Shown here in pieces: positions 1 through 10,646 of a stretch of DNA of 64,000 nucleotides (position 1 is the first letter of the stretch; every line of letters begins with the position of its first letter). Position numbers and translations under genes: made by a program. The notes beneath the pieces were generated by a model, which was given only the letters and a program-made list of their open reading frames with translations, had not been told where the DNA came from and did not search any database. Origin of the DNA: Plumapathes pennacea (Eukaryota; Cnidaria; Anthozoa; Antipatharia; Myriopathidae); the NCBI GenBank assembly GCA_964036295.1, contig OZ038471.1:1713001-1777000 (forward strand), written 5' to 3'.

Positions 1-573
1 GCCCCCGCTGACAAGCTCTGCGTCCCAAAAGCCAAGAGGAGGGCTTCAAAGAAGAGACGCGAAACTATCGCCCCTATAGACAACGAACCCGCGAAGAAAA
101 TCGCAGCAGACGCGGTGATCAGTGCCGCGGCCAACAAAACCTTCACCACCGACACCGCTGTTGCGCCACAGAACCAGGACGATAAGATCGAGCTGAAAAC
201 CCTGAAAAGCTATACTATCGACGTTGATGGTGACGTTGAGATCACCCTGACGTCACCCACTGATGGGGCTCCTCGTGAGGAGATCCGTGCCCAAGGCCCC
301 GCTGACGAGCTCCGTATCCCAAAAGCCAAGAAGAGGGCTTCAAAGAAGAGACGCGAAACTACCGCCCCTATAGACAACAAACCCGCGAAGAAAATTGCAG
401 CAGACGCGGCGATCAGTGCCGCGGCCAACAACGACACCACCGTTGCGCCACAGAACCGGGACGATAAGATCCAGTTGAAAACCCTGAAAAGCTACACTAT
501 CGACGTTGAGGAGATCACTCTGACGTTCCCTGGTGTTGTTCCTGAACAGGGTCCGTGCCCAAGCCCCCGCTGA
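1..573 (+). CDS. Copy 0: 3' end of an adhesion GPCR gene (cytoplasmic tail repeats), partial
   Basis: This is the last exon of a receptor gene whose body lies upstream of the window. The frame is open from base 1 and matches the tail of copy B: Lys/Arg-rich KAKKRASKKRR blocks alternate with acidic IDVDxDVEEITLTSP segments. Parts of three 97-residue units are visible. The second unit is altered around the ITLTSP segment, and the third is shortened after AAANND and after IDV. Near 548-551 the third unit has one extra G compared with every other unit (CAGGGTCCG against GAGGTCCG). This shifts the frame into a TGA at 571-573. The original frame would have continued to the TAA at 659-661, where A and B end. 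The copy is therefore either slightly truncated or carries a sequencing error. The tail would lie in the cytoplasm. Confidence 0.75.
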   Translation, partial: APADKLCVPKAKRRASKKRRETIAPIDNEPAKKIAADAVISAAANKTFTTDTAVAPQNQDDKIELKTLKSYTIDVDGDVEITLTSPTDGAPREEIRAQGPADELRIPKAKKRASKKRRETTAPIDNKPAKKIAADAAISAAANNDTTVAPQNRDDKIQLKTLKSYTIDVEEITLTFPGVVPEQGPCPSPR

Positions 574-661
574 CGAGCTCCGCGTCCCAAAAGCCAAGAA
601 GAGGGCTTCAAAGAAGAGGCGCGAAACTACCACCCCAGCTAAACCGGCCAAGAAAACGTAA
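574..661 (+). other. Former C-terminal end of copy 0, out of frame after the extra base
   Basis: These bases match the last codons of copies A and B (basic KKRASKKRR block, then PAKPAKKT and TAA at 659-661). They lie downstream of the shifted stop at 571-573. They stay highly similar to the functional paralogs, so the frameshift is recent or an artefact. Confidence 0.7.
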
Positions 662-2100
662 GGGGGGTGAATTCCGCGTGGCTCTTTCTTTATCAAATTG
701 ATATTTAAAGTAAACATTCTTTGTTGCATGCTTTTTAACGAGTTTCTCCAAGATTGTTTGGTGTAAAGAACACTAAGAAAACGTCTTACATGAAAGTTGA
801 TTTTTGGTGTAAATTTTATGCACTAAAAAAGAAATTAACTTGCTGTTGGGTTGTATTGGTGTTTCGTTACTCCGTGTCACTTTTTTTGAACGAGATTTCC
901 TAACATAGTTTGTATAATTATATGTAGTACCAAAACAAGCAAGGACCGAAGCTTTGACTCTGCGGAGGCAAACGAAGTTGTTTTAGAGTATTCTAAAAGA
1001 AAGTTAAGCTTTGCCTGATAGTTGCTTTACTTGTTCTGTTAGCAGCTGGGTTTCATTTTAGTGCCAAAATGGTTTAAACACAGCATCTTCATAACGCTGA
1101 ATGTACCTAAACAAACGTGCCGTTTTGAAACTAAGTTTTTCTTGAATGATTGTACAAACTTTGGAATGTAGCTTTTTTGAATGAAGATAGAGCGCTTTTC
1201 GGATGACTGTCACAAACCAACTCAAAAGCAATCACAGAGCAAATCAATGAGGCGAACAAAAACACGTCCGACCAATCAGAAGTACGAGCAAAACTAAATC
1301 CAAAGCCAAGTAATTGCGATTGCTTTTACTAACCAATCATCAGTGCGAGAACACGCTATTTGCTTTTGCTCCTCATTGGCCAAGAATGTTGCTAAGGACC
1401 AATCGGAAAGCGTAGCAAACGCTAAACCAGAGCAAGTGCACGAATACGTTCGACAGTCAGGCGAAAACGGCTCTATACTAATGACTTTATAGACTTGATT
1501 TAAACAGTATGTTTAAGAGGTTGACTGGCTAGTGGCTACAAACTTGCCACTTGTAGACCAGGCGCCATTTGACTAGCTATTATACATAAACTATAGAATG
1601 TTAGCTTTTGAATTGGAATGTTCAACATTGCTTTTTACAACACGTCAGTTTCTTGCTTTGTGATTGGCTAACTTTCATCATCAATAAGAGGACAGACACA
1701 TAAAATCGAGTGCTGACGACGAAGTAGAGAACCAAAAGTGTTCAGGGGCGAAATTCCTTGAGCTTTGTCTTAAAATTGTCGGGAAATCCGCAGCAGAAAA
1801 GCGATTAGTTTAATTTCTTTCCAACTTCTTTGACAGAATTTTATTTTGCACGCGCGAAATGCTCACATCAAACTGTCACTTTTTGGCCAATGAAATGTCT
1901 TGAATTTTAACCTTGACCAATTAAAAAGCGAGAAGAGTTGTTGACAACATTTCGGTCAAATCGAACAAAATCCAGTTTTCTTGCGTGCTTTCCCCGCTTC
2001 GTCGCTTGAGTTTTGTTAATTGTTCAGCAATTTTACTCTAATATATTTGTAGGGCTGATTTATAGTAAGGTTTGAGTGCCGGCTCCGATTGCTACTGTGA
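662..2100 (+). other. 3' flank / probable 3' UTR of copy 0
   Basis: This non-coding stretch begins with GTGAATTCCGCGTGGC directly after the stop codon and aligns with the 3' flanks of A (26667 on) and B (48432 on). It contains the empty site (around 1303-1310, CCAAGTAATTGCG) for a MITE present in the A flank. I see no gene here. Confidence 0.6.
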
Positions 2101-2915
2101 ACTCGTAATAGTTTCTGGCAGTTTATAGACCAGGAAATGACCTGCTGTTTAGTTTAATCGGCATTTATTTTCTCAAAAGGGTTTTCCTAAAAGTTGTGTG
2201 GAAAAGTATTACTCTCGAATTAATTGTTTTACTGCACAATGGAAATACTACATGTCTGGCCTGATCAGAAACACTACCAGCCAGATTCGTGAAAGTGTGT
2301 AATTTTTACGGTGAGTCATTTTGAGACTTTGGACTAAAGTATGCCGTGTGCACGGTGAAAGCAATATGGCAGCGGGAAAAATACACAATATTCATCAGTG
2401 GACGTTCAGTTCGTTCAGATGTCTGGTTTTTCTTATTCATTGTTTACAAATATTTTTATCGTTTCATAAGTTGTGGTTTTCCTACCGAACTAGAGTCGCA
2501 AAGCAAATATGCAATCGAGTTCACGTTCAGCTGTATTGTTGTGCTTCTGACTCGTTTCCTGTCACTACTGTCAACATTATAAGTCAAGAAATTGAAGGAA
2601 AAAAATAAAAATGTTTTTACCGGACCTGGTTGGTCCGTATAGAGAAAAACTGTGCCCTCGGCATTGATATGGACCGAGGCAGAAACTATTCGGGTACAGT
2701 CTTCCTTCGTATTACGGACCTCCTGCCCGGTAAATAGCTTATATTTCTCAAAGGTGGGAAAAGTTTCTTGTGTTTGCCAGGTATTTGTGTCGCACGTGTC
2801 CATTGTGTGATCGATGTGTCTTTCGGAGTCAGATTTTCGATGTAGAAGACGAGTGGGCCAAGGTGATGAAATTTTGACTTACTCAGTGTTCACGCGTCAA
2901 AAAACTATTTCGAGC
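2101..2915. other. Insertion specific to the copy 0 flank, no gene recognised
   Basis: About 0.8 kb is present here but absent from the matching flanks of A and B, which pass directly from the GGGCTGATT segment to the CAGCCAGTTCG segment. It contains a short MITE-like hairpin (2616-2734). Small open frames occur on both strands but none has recognisable features. Confidence 0.5.
2616..2734. mobile_element. MITE-like inverted-repeat element
   Basis: The ends are imperfect inverted repeats: TTTACCGGACCTGG at the left, and a right end that reads TTTACCGGGCAGG on the other strand. Both are followed inward by GGTCCGTA. The size, about 119 bp, suits a MITE. I could not define a target-site duplication or a superfamily. 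Confidence 0.45.
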
Positions 2916-3039
2916 CACCTTAATTACATCGATGGGTGCAATTTCTTTCTGATCAATCAGCCAGTTCGTTGTTCCTATTTATTGATATCATGTGACTTAC
3001 ACTTATGAGCAAAAAAAAAAAGTAGTATAGCAACTGCCA

Positions 3040-3270
3040 CGCGGAGTATACAATAAAAGCTGCTTAGTCAAGATTTTGTGTATCTCTGTACCAAAATTTT
3101 CGTTCACAACACGCAACAGTCCTACCCACATGCCTTGGCCGCGCCAATAAAAGCAGAAAGAGCCTGGGCCCTGGTAACGTCAAAGTTTCTAAACTGAGTG
3201 TGGGGGGGTGGGGCGAGGTTGTTTGGATGCCGTCATCGACCACGCTTAAATGGATTGGAGCAAACACGGT
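3040..3270. repeat. Duplicated flank segment (also at 29018-29095 and 49085-49301)
   Basis: The segment beginning CGCGGAGTATACAATAAAAG is found downstream of copies 0, A and B. It contains an AATAAA in all three places and could hold a distal polyadenylation signal for the receptor genes, but that is an inference. Similarity between copies 0 and B continues to about 3267 and 49301; in A it is cut off at about 29087 by an unrelated join. Confidence 0.5.
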
Positions 3271-3465
3271 TTTGCATCCCGCCCTTCTTATTTGGTGACA
3301 CTGTTACATTGTTTTCTGACGATCTAGTCAATTCTTCCCATTTTAGCTATAAACGATTACCAGAACAAAAGATATTTTGACTCATTTTCTCCATATGATC
3401 AATCGGTAGGGATGTAAGAAAAACTAGACTGGCGTTGCCAGTGAGCTCGCGGCGTTAGTTATATC

Positions 3466-3890
3466 GAGAGCAGAATAAACTAAAATGGAAAGCAAGGACA
3501 AGAACGGAACTTCCGGGAGGCATCCAGTTTCTCACCAGAAATATATCACACAGTATAGAGAACTTGGCTTTCGACACCTTGCTTAAATGAAACCTGATTA
3601 AACTATAAATTTATCATTACAACACTCATGCACTTGGTTCTTAAAGGTTGAGCGACTCTGCATTTTGAGCTTAGAAGCGAGACGGTTACCCACCGAGTAA
3701 ATCTGAGTAATGCGTGACTTGTCTCTTATGAGTCGATTTTGACAGTTTGACTCGAACACTTAATTCTAATCAGAGGCCACGATTAATCCAGCCTTCGCTT
3801 CAATACTAGTCTGTCTTGTTTTTTAACTGAATGCGTTTCACTTCTATCAGGCTTTCGAGTATTCGTGCTTTGTAACAAATATAAAATTGA
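3466..3890 (+). repeat. Dispersed repeat, inverted copy at 52690-53122
   Basis: The segment from AGCAGAATAAACTAAAATGG to the TATTCGTGCTTTGTAACAAAT region reappears in reverse complement at 52690-53122. Its central part (CAGTATAGAGAACTTGGCTTT...TTAAAGGTTGAG) also resembles shorter pieces near 9700, 23430, 30930 and 53700. This is a dispersed family, probably a non-autonomous transposon. Confidence 0.5.
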
Positions 3891-5135
3891 AAGCAATTGA
3901 ATGTAACACGATACATGTTTAAAATATTATTGCGGTTTTGTTCACAGTGTGTTCAGTCCATTTGTGACAGCAGACTTAATTCTCAGGACTATTTCGGTGT
4001 ATTTTTCATTTCTGGTATACAATGACCATTGCGAAACAAAGGCTACATGATCGAATGAAAGAAACACTTCAACAGGCAATGTGCGATAAGCAGAAGAATT
4101 TTATGAGGCAACAGATGTCATGTACAGCGTAAAGCATAAATCGCCATTGTTTTGCGGCTAAAGCTCATCGTAGCTTTGGTTTCCGTTTTCGGCCTGTTTT
4201 CTTCCCAGAAGTATTTCGTGTCGCCACAGAAAGTTTCGTCGGGACTAAATAATTAGCGGCGACAGAGATATTTGCAATACCCCAGCGGTATCCATCAAAC
4301 ATCTGTTTACGGCTATTCTCGAAGCTTCCGCGGTAAACTAAAGAACGCAAGCCAAAATCGTTCCCTGACATCCAGTTTATCATTGCGTGTTCAACGCAAA
4401 AGTATAACACAGACCATTCTTTTTCTCCTTCCTTTGCGTGTAGCACTTGACTTTGAAGAAAAGATTGAGTCAACATTTCGGTAAAACTAGGAATGAAAAA
4501 AGAAAAAAGAGTCGATTGCGTGACGAAGTGTGTATTTCCCACGGTCGGCACGTCAAATTAATTCATACAGTCTGCCAAGCACGTTCTCAAAATTTAATAC
4601 TCAAATTTTGAAGTTGGTCGGCCGTCGTAGTACGGGAAAAGAGGAACACCGATTTTCCAATTTTGAATTAATAGGCAATACAATTAAATAGGCTTCCTGT
4701 GCGATTTGTTTTTACTCTGGACTGCATGTACCAGACTCAGACATGCATATTTAATGAGCTTGAATTGTTTTGTATGTGAACCCGCTCAAAACAGCATGAT
4801 TTCTCCCAGAACCAAAGCAAAACTTGAACGGTTTACTTCAAATTATACACGGGCTTCAGACCTAGTCATACTTTTAAGGGCTTGTGAACGATTCTCGCTG
4901 CAATCACCGCATGTCAGATTACAGCATTTGTTACAGGTTTAGTCTTGAAAGAAAAAATAAGACATCTGACTAAATCCTTCAAGACTCCAAGTTCCGATTG
5001 CTCTGAGCGATTACGGTAGCCGAAACTGGCGACAGAAGCGTATTAAAACAATACTTCGAGGGAAAATGATCAGCATACAGATTCTAATACATTCTTGAAG
5101 TGATCGAGTTACAAGATACGGGTAGAATATATTTG
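3891..5135. other. Unique intergenic DNA, no gene recognised
   Basis: This stretch has no counterpart elsewhere in the window. The longest open frame is 128 codons on the minus strand (4165-4551), ending in a basic GKKTGRKRKPKLR segment. It lacks a recognisable domain, and I do not call it a gene. Confidence 0.4.
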
Positions 5136-5450
5136 TCATATATTTGTTCGATTTCCACTGACTAACCTTTGTTGCTTGTCCTTTCTGAATAAGTATCTGA
5201 GTTTAACACAAAACGGCGTCTGAAGCTCCCGATTTTCTTTCAAGCGCTGTTCCGTTTGCGGAGCCGTTTCTTCATCACGCTTCCGTTCATGATGCTGTCG
5301 GTTATAATATGTTTGTCGTCTTTTCTCTAGACGTATTTGGCGCTGTTCAATCGTTTGACGATTTCGTCTTGCCCGTGCCTGTTCCCTTCTTTTTTGAAGA
5401 CGAGCTTCGCGAGACCGTTCTGTTTCAAGTTTTCCAGTTTTCAAACTCAT
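5136..5450 (-). CDS. Basic STPR-like ORF, possibly a transposon remnant
   Basis: I do not recognise a full gene. Starting at the ATG at 5450, the frame encodes 104 residues. The N-terminal two thirds is a charged helix-forming tract of the type REARLQKRREQARARR ... TIEQRQIRLEKRRQ ... RDEETAPQTEQRLKENRE. The T-x-EQR-x-x-RL-x-x-RR spacing resembles STPR-type repeats. In metazoan genomes these often occur in proteins linked to Helitron-like or other transposon genes; that link is family knowledge and not shown here. No helicase, Rep or transposase motif is visible nearby. It could be a first exon or a decayed fragment. A TTG codon lies further upstream, but the ATG is the better start. Confidence 0.35.
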   Translation of the reverse strand: MSLKTGKLETERSREARLQKRREQARARRNRQTIEQRQIRLEKRRQTYYNRQHHERKRDEETAPQTEQRLKENRELQTPFCVKLRYLFRKDKQQRLVSGNRTNI

Positions 5451-5474
5451 TTTCGTGAACGCAGTTACGTACAA

Positions 5475-6426
5475 TTGTTGCTTCGTTCAAATCTTTTTTT
5501 CTGTAAAAACACTGGCGGAGACGCTAGTCGATAATTATTACGTCATTGCCTTAGGCACCTGGCCTAAAAAGTTGTACCACACACACACACGAACATTAAA
5601 TTTCGAGATGGCGACACGTATAAGGTGATTTTGCTGCATTAGCGTCGTGATTATTACCCTCGCTTCGCTCGGGGATTCAGAAGACCAATTGTTCGCAGTC
5701 ACAGCAGCTGCAGAGACCAGCCTTACAGCAAGCCTGTTAAAGGCTTTTAGTCAGTTGCGAGTATACAGCAGAAGAAGAAGAACATTTCTGAAAACAGTTG
5801 GCACACTACTCAAACTCGGCGGGAACTTGTCAGTCACCAACAACCCGTCCTTTCATATGTCTGGCTTTCGGTGATTGAATAACATTTCAAACTGAACCTA
5901 CTGCTGATACACAACACGCAAGTAAAACAAACAAACAGCATGTTGACTGCATTGCAGCAACACGTTTCACAGGAATATTGTCTGGTGTCCCGTTTCACTT
6001 CTGGGCTAGTGATATATCATTCATTGCGTCGTTAATATATCTTGTAAAGAGGCAGTAAACTGGTTTGACTTGACGCACGTATAACACACACACGAAATTG
6101 TGAGATTTTAAACTTAATCCCTAAGACAAAGCGGTTACCCACTAAAAATAAAAACGTGCGGTAGTAAGCTACAGTCACAGTCACTAAAACGAGGCTGCAT
6201 TGAAACAAACACAAGATGAATCGACCTGTAAGAAACGCGCTGAGCTGTTCTGGCTGAAAACTAGGGCTCGACTGTATTCATACAACTTGAGTACGAATGA
6301 AACTGCTCGTGTAAGTATGAGCTAAGCATATACTACATTAGAGATAATAGTATACACGCGTAAGTCATTATCAACTACTAAGTCGTTCGTGCAAAAGTTT
6401 TGTAAATACGGAGCCTAGATATTAAC
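5475..6426. other. Unique intergenic DNA with a short CA repeat
   Basis: A short (CA)n run lies at about 5579-5590. A 75-codon frame at 5647-5874 (+) has no recognisable motif. Nothing else is supported. Confidence 0.35.
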
Positions 6427-6851
6427 TTAGTCTGAAAACAGAGCTAAGTTCTGAGTATATTTAGTCAGCCAGCGTGCAGCTAGCAGCCGCGTTAGTGTAG
6501 ACGGTCCAAATAATGTCGCCCGGCACTGAGTGAACTGAGTGTCGCGGACCAGTGAAATTCCCGAGTTGGAAAGACCGAAAACTGCAAGTGTTTTAGACAA
6601 ATAGTTTTCACAGGTTGGCAACTTACTGGCGTCGTTTGCAAACGTCTGCTCAAACATGTCTTCCTCTTCAGCAGGAGTTAAGATGTTATGAACGTCCTGT
6701 GAAACAAAGAGACATGCACACGAATAAACATATTGAGATTGATCACTACCTTCCTGCAGATTTCCCTGATCACCTTATAGGACTTGCCCTGTGAGTTGTG
6801 AACCACAAGGTACAAGGATAAGAACAAAGCTGATCCCAAAAAACGCGCCAT
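6427..6851 (-). CDS. Putative small secreted protein, two or more exons
   Basis: This is unrecognised but has gene-like features. The ATG at 6851 (minus strand) opens with a good signal peptide: MARF, a hydrophobic LGSALFLSLYLVV core, then HNSQG. A short segment KSYKVIREICRK follows. The first exon can end at 6750 before GTAGTG. A second exon can start at 6696 after a TTTCACAG acceptor and keeps the frame: DVHNILTPAEEEDMFEQTF. The 3' end is unclear. Either the frame runs to the stop at 6427, or an A|GTAAGT donor after the ANDA codons (near 6630) leads to another exon. No family is recognised; a secreted peptide precursor is one possibility. It lies antisense to the receptor array in unique DNA and has no other copy in the window. 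Confidence 0.35.
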
Positions 6852-6905
6852 CTTTTCACCGCAGCGGTTTGCGCTTGAAGTTTCCTCAGAGACTACTGGA
6901 GTCAA

Positions 6906-7171
6906 ACTGCTCTTTCTTATAGAATACCGTTATTTGTAACAGAATCAACAGATGTAATAATGATTACCACAGTCTAATCCATCAGTAGGAGTTTAATTCG
7001 TCCTGTGGGGTACTTAATGTTTTTGCTTTTCTCGTTTACTTAGTCAATATACTTCTCAAGTACTGTGCTTTGCACAGTGAGCTGATTCCGTAGAAAAATA
7101 AAGAAGCTTTAATGTAAAATCAGTGATTTTTCAACAGAAACGTATGGGTTTGTGAAAGAGAACTTGTTAAA
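6906..7171. other. Intergenic, nothing recognised
   Basis: This AT-rich DNA lies upstream of the putative minus-strand secreted-protein gene and could hold its promoter. No motif is clear enough to name. Confidence 0.3.
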
Positions 7172-9650
7172 TTATAGTTTTAAAAACAATATAGAAAACG
7201 AACAAGCAAACTCCACCTGACCATTCACTGCATGCCCCCTCCCCTTCCCCCCTCCTCTCCCTCCCCCCCCCCCCCCCCCCCCCCTCCCTTCCGGGTCTCG
7301 GTAAGAAGGCTGGTCAAAGGAAAAAAGTCGTAAGTGGCATTTCAAAAAGGTTCTAAACCTCGTTCCTCCATTGACATCGCCAGAAATTTCAGACATCCGG
7401 TTGCGCCATCTCGGAAGAGGCATCAGGTTTCACGCTGACAGCCGCTCAAGAAATAACAAAGAAATGTATGGGATCTGATAATAAATTGTGCTTTTCGCTT
7501 AACTGAAGCACGTTCGTAAAAATGTCTGGGCAGCATTCGGAAGAGGAAAGCTTCCTAAACACAACAGTACAAAAAATATTTATCTCCGGTAAAATTCGAT
7601 GTGTACTTTTTTGAATTTAAAATTTCGGCCGACGTAAGAAGGGATTGATAGCAGAATACGCTCAAAACCGGCTACTGTCACTTTTTAAGCTGCATTTAAT
7701 ACAAGAACCTTGGGTAAAACGCAAAATGTCTACCCCGTACCTGATTGTCGAAGGATTGAACATCTCCTGTGAAGCCTCAGTCAGTCCCCTGGAGCAAATT
7801 CGATGTGTACTTTTTGTGTTTGAATTTGCAGTTCACAGCCAGCCATGGCGAATACCTCCCGTGAAATACGCTGACTTCGGATGTTGATATTTTGGGCTGG
7901 GAAGCTCCAAATCGCATGAAAATTGTACCAAACGAAAGCTAATTTCAACTAGGTCGTTCAGCGGCACGTCTCCTAAACATAGCAGTCTCTTTTTGAACCG
8001 GAGAAACCCATCCCTCCCCCACCCCACTGAGGCAAAGTACGTAACAATGTTGAATGTGTGAATGGCGCATGCTCATACCGCACGCCGCTGGGAAAGACCG
8101 GAAGCAATCGTGGACGCAAAATGTCCGGAATTTCTGGCGATGGAGGAGTTCGTAAGATTCGCGGAGTTCCCGATCGAGTTGTGTGCGGTTTTTCTTGACT
8201 TCTTCTGTTCAAAGGCATGAAATATAAATGGTCACCATTTTGACCCCAGAATGGTATTGGAACGGATAAGGACATAAAACTACCCCCGCGAGGCACTGTT
8301 GACTGGCGATTCCGACTAATGGATTTTCAAGATGGTTTATTGCATGCATCACATTATATCAGCTGCACTCATATGATGCAATTTTTGGAAGTGAAACGTT
8401 ATAGTGAATATGTCTTTCCTGTCGTCCTCGCAGTTGTCATAGCCCTGTATAAGACAGTGTTGAAACTGCGGTGTGCTCAGCGGAATCGCGGCGCGTCAGT
8501 GCCAAAGTCAACCGTTCCTAAGTATTCTGGCATCTGTATATTTTTTATCATGCAGCGCTTTTCGGTGAGAATTTTTGGAACTATCAAAACAGGGTTTTTC
8601 ATCTGCTGTTAGTCTGGAGCGTTTTCACACGTATAAAACGCAGCATTTTTAGAACAGTTAGTTCTCGTGCATCCAGGCCTTCACTGATGAAAAGCTTTTA
8701 ATTTATCGCAACGCATAATGTTGACAATGCTAATCTCGTAACTGTCAAATATTCTAATAGTTCTATAGCCACTGAGATCGCTAAAATAGGATCGATCCAA
8801 AATAATTTATACCGATCCCTCCAAAGCCAACAGTCAGATACACTCGTTTTAACCAAAGCAACATATAATACGTGCGCCTTTTATACCATTTGTCGTGGCA
8901 CTGGCAGTCTTGCCAGGGGGGTGCTCTCCGGCTGAAAAACTGCAGAAACCAAGTGTGAAATATCCGCCATGCAATCGGTTCTTCAAAGGTTCTGTTTTAT
9001 TACTCACACGCATGGCACTCACGTTATACTTCGATCCTCGGCCTGTGAAACAGGTTTTCTCTCATGATCATGTACATTTTATTTTACCGTTTTATCCTGG
9101 GGCCAACTCACCGCATTTATCGCCCAAACTTTTTGTCGTGTTCATGCTTGAAAACGTGAAGTTCCGCGATGATGGGAACACGCCACGATAGTTCTGAGCT
9201 AGAACAATCGGTTCAGTGTTTCCTTAATCATTTTCGTATTGAATAACAGCAAGACAGTGACAGTGAGACCATCAATTCAAAATTCAAGTAATCAAGTGCA
9301 TTCGGTTTGTCGGAAGGTCGTATCATGATTTTTTTAATTAGCTAAAAACGTTTTTCGAGTATCTACAGTTCCTCAAAGATTATCATCCCAGAGGTTTATG
9401 AATAATTGTAGAGTCATATTTTACTCAAATTGACGGATAATATTATCCGTGTTTGAGTATGACTCGTCAACAATTGACAACTGACGTATTTTCCAAATAA
9501 TTCATGACAAACAAGTCGTGCACTTGGAAAAACAAGGCGGAAAATGACCATTAATAAAGATATTGTATTAAGGTTGCCTTATGGTCTCTTGCTACTGATC
9601 ATAAAAAAGGGTGGAGTAAGCAGTCAATTTCATACGCAAGTAGTCAGACC
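7172..9650. repeat. Duplicated intergenic block upstream of copy A
   Basis: This non-coding block is repeated upstream of B (29239-30900) and in part upstream of C (51895-52665). The B version lacks the bases matching about 7377-8143. The C version carries mainly that missing part. Small open frames at 8319-8612 and 8895-9191 do not stay in frame in the B block because of indels. I therefore treat the block as non-coding flank duplicated with the genes. Confidence 0.6.
7261..7284. repeat. Long poly-C tract
   Basis: About two dozen uninterrupted C residues lie inside a CT-rich stretch (about 7238-7290). The matching place upstream of B (29283-29306) has only short C runs, so the tract expanded in this copy or its length is a sequencing uncertainty. 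Confidence 0.8.
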
Positions 9651-10167
9651 TGAAGTGAAAAGATTTCTGAGCTAAATAGGTGCAGTTACCTCAATCCTCT
9701 CACTCCTAAGGTGATCAACTTCAAATTTCTCTTTCAGTTTCTCGCCGGAAGTCTATGTACAGTATACCTTGCTTAGATAAAAGCTCAATTCTCCATCATT
9801 TAAACATGAGTTCTTCTTAAAAGGTTGGGAGGAAATGTATTATTTGGTCTTGCGAGTGGATTTTAAAAAGGAAAGAAAAGGATAAACACCTGGTAAAGCA
9901 CTGACTGACAGCGGAAATTCAAGTCTTCTTTGCTCATCTCTTAATTGCGGTGTGCACAGTAAACGTCGTTACCCAATAATGATGCCAGATCATTATAAGC
10001 GCCTCCTCAAAACAAATAATTATTTGTCTTTAATGTGCGTCTATGCCCAAGTGATGCGATTATAGCATTTTGAGGAAGTGTTTGACTGTCCAGTTCAGTA
10101 GTGGAAGATCGGCAAAAACGAATCACCTTTTACCTGAGAGTGGATGTCCAACGACACTTAGCTCACA
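9651..10167 (+). promoter_or_regulatory. Proximal upstream region / 5' UTR of copy A
   Basis: These bases match the sequences directly upstream of B (30860-31385) and C (53640-54213). It is the best conserved flank across all three complete 5' ends, consistent with a core promoter and 5' UTR. I cannot point to a convincing TATA box or initiator. An upstream in-frame ATG present before the B start is closed by a stop codon in A and C, so the ATG of the conserved MNxNGQA peptide is the better start. Confidence 0.4.
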
Positions 10168-10646
10168 ATGAACATGAATGGACAGGCAGCACTGCTTCTT
10201 CTGTTCTGTGAGTATTTTTCTTTTCTCTTTTAGTTTTTAGTAAGATTGTGTAAAAATAATGCTAATGGAGGCAGAATTAACTCCGTGTTTATAGCCGGCT
10301 GATATTTCATTCTATAAAATTGTTATTAGTGCCACCCTCATGAATCCCGCATTACAAACCCTGCAACTTGTACTTCAGTTTTCATCGTATACACCAAAAT
10401 AATTATATACTTGGCGGTATTAAACGCTAGGAATTCCCGCTCCCGGCTGCTCAAATGAAATTGAATTGCATTCAAGTCTCTGGCATTATGAAGGCTTAAA
10501 AGCTCTCATGTTCACTTCTTGACTGCATATCCATATAGCTGTGGATACGAGACTCTTTGCTGAAAGGCAAGCGACATTCAGAAATTTACTTAGCTAGAAT
10601 GTGTTTTGTATTTCAGATATCTTTTGGACGGTGAAAGCAGGAAAAC
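10168..10646 (+). other. Copy A exons 1-2: signal peptide
   Basis: Exon 1 encodes MNMNGQAALLLLF and exon 2 (30 bases) continues YIFWTVKAGK, which together form a classic secretion signal. Both borders of exon 2 are phase 1. If exon 2 were skipped, the last T of exon 1 would meet AA of exon 3 and create a TAA stop, so exon 2 inclusion is needed for any product. The same holds in B and C. Confidence 0.85.

Noticed and set aside
8319..9191. Two plus-strand frames of 97 and 98 codons upstream of A
   Set aside because: The matching DNA upstream of B has indels that break or shift both frames, so there is no sign of protein-level constraint.
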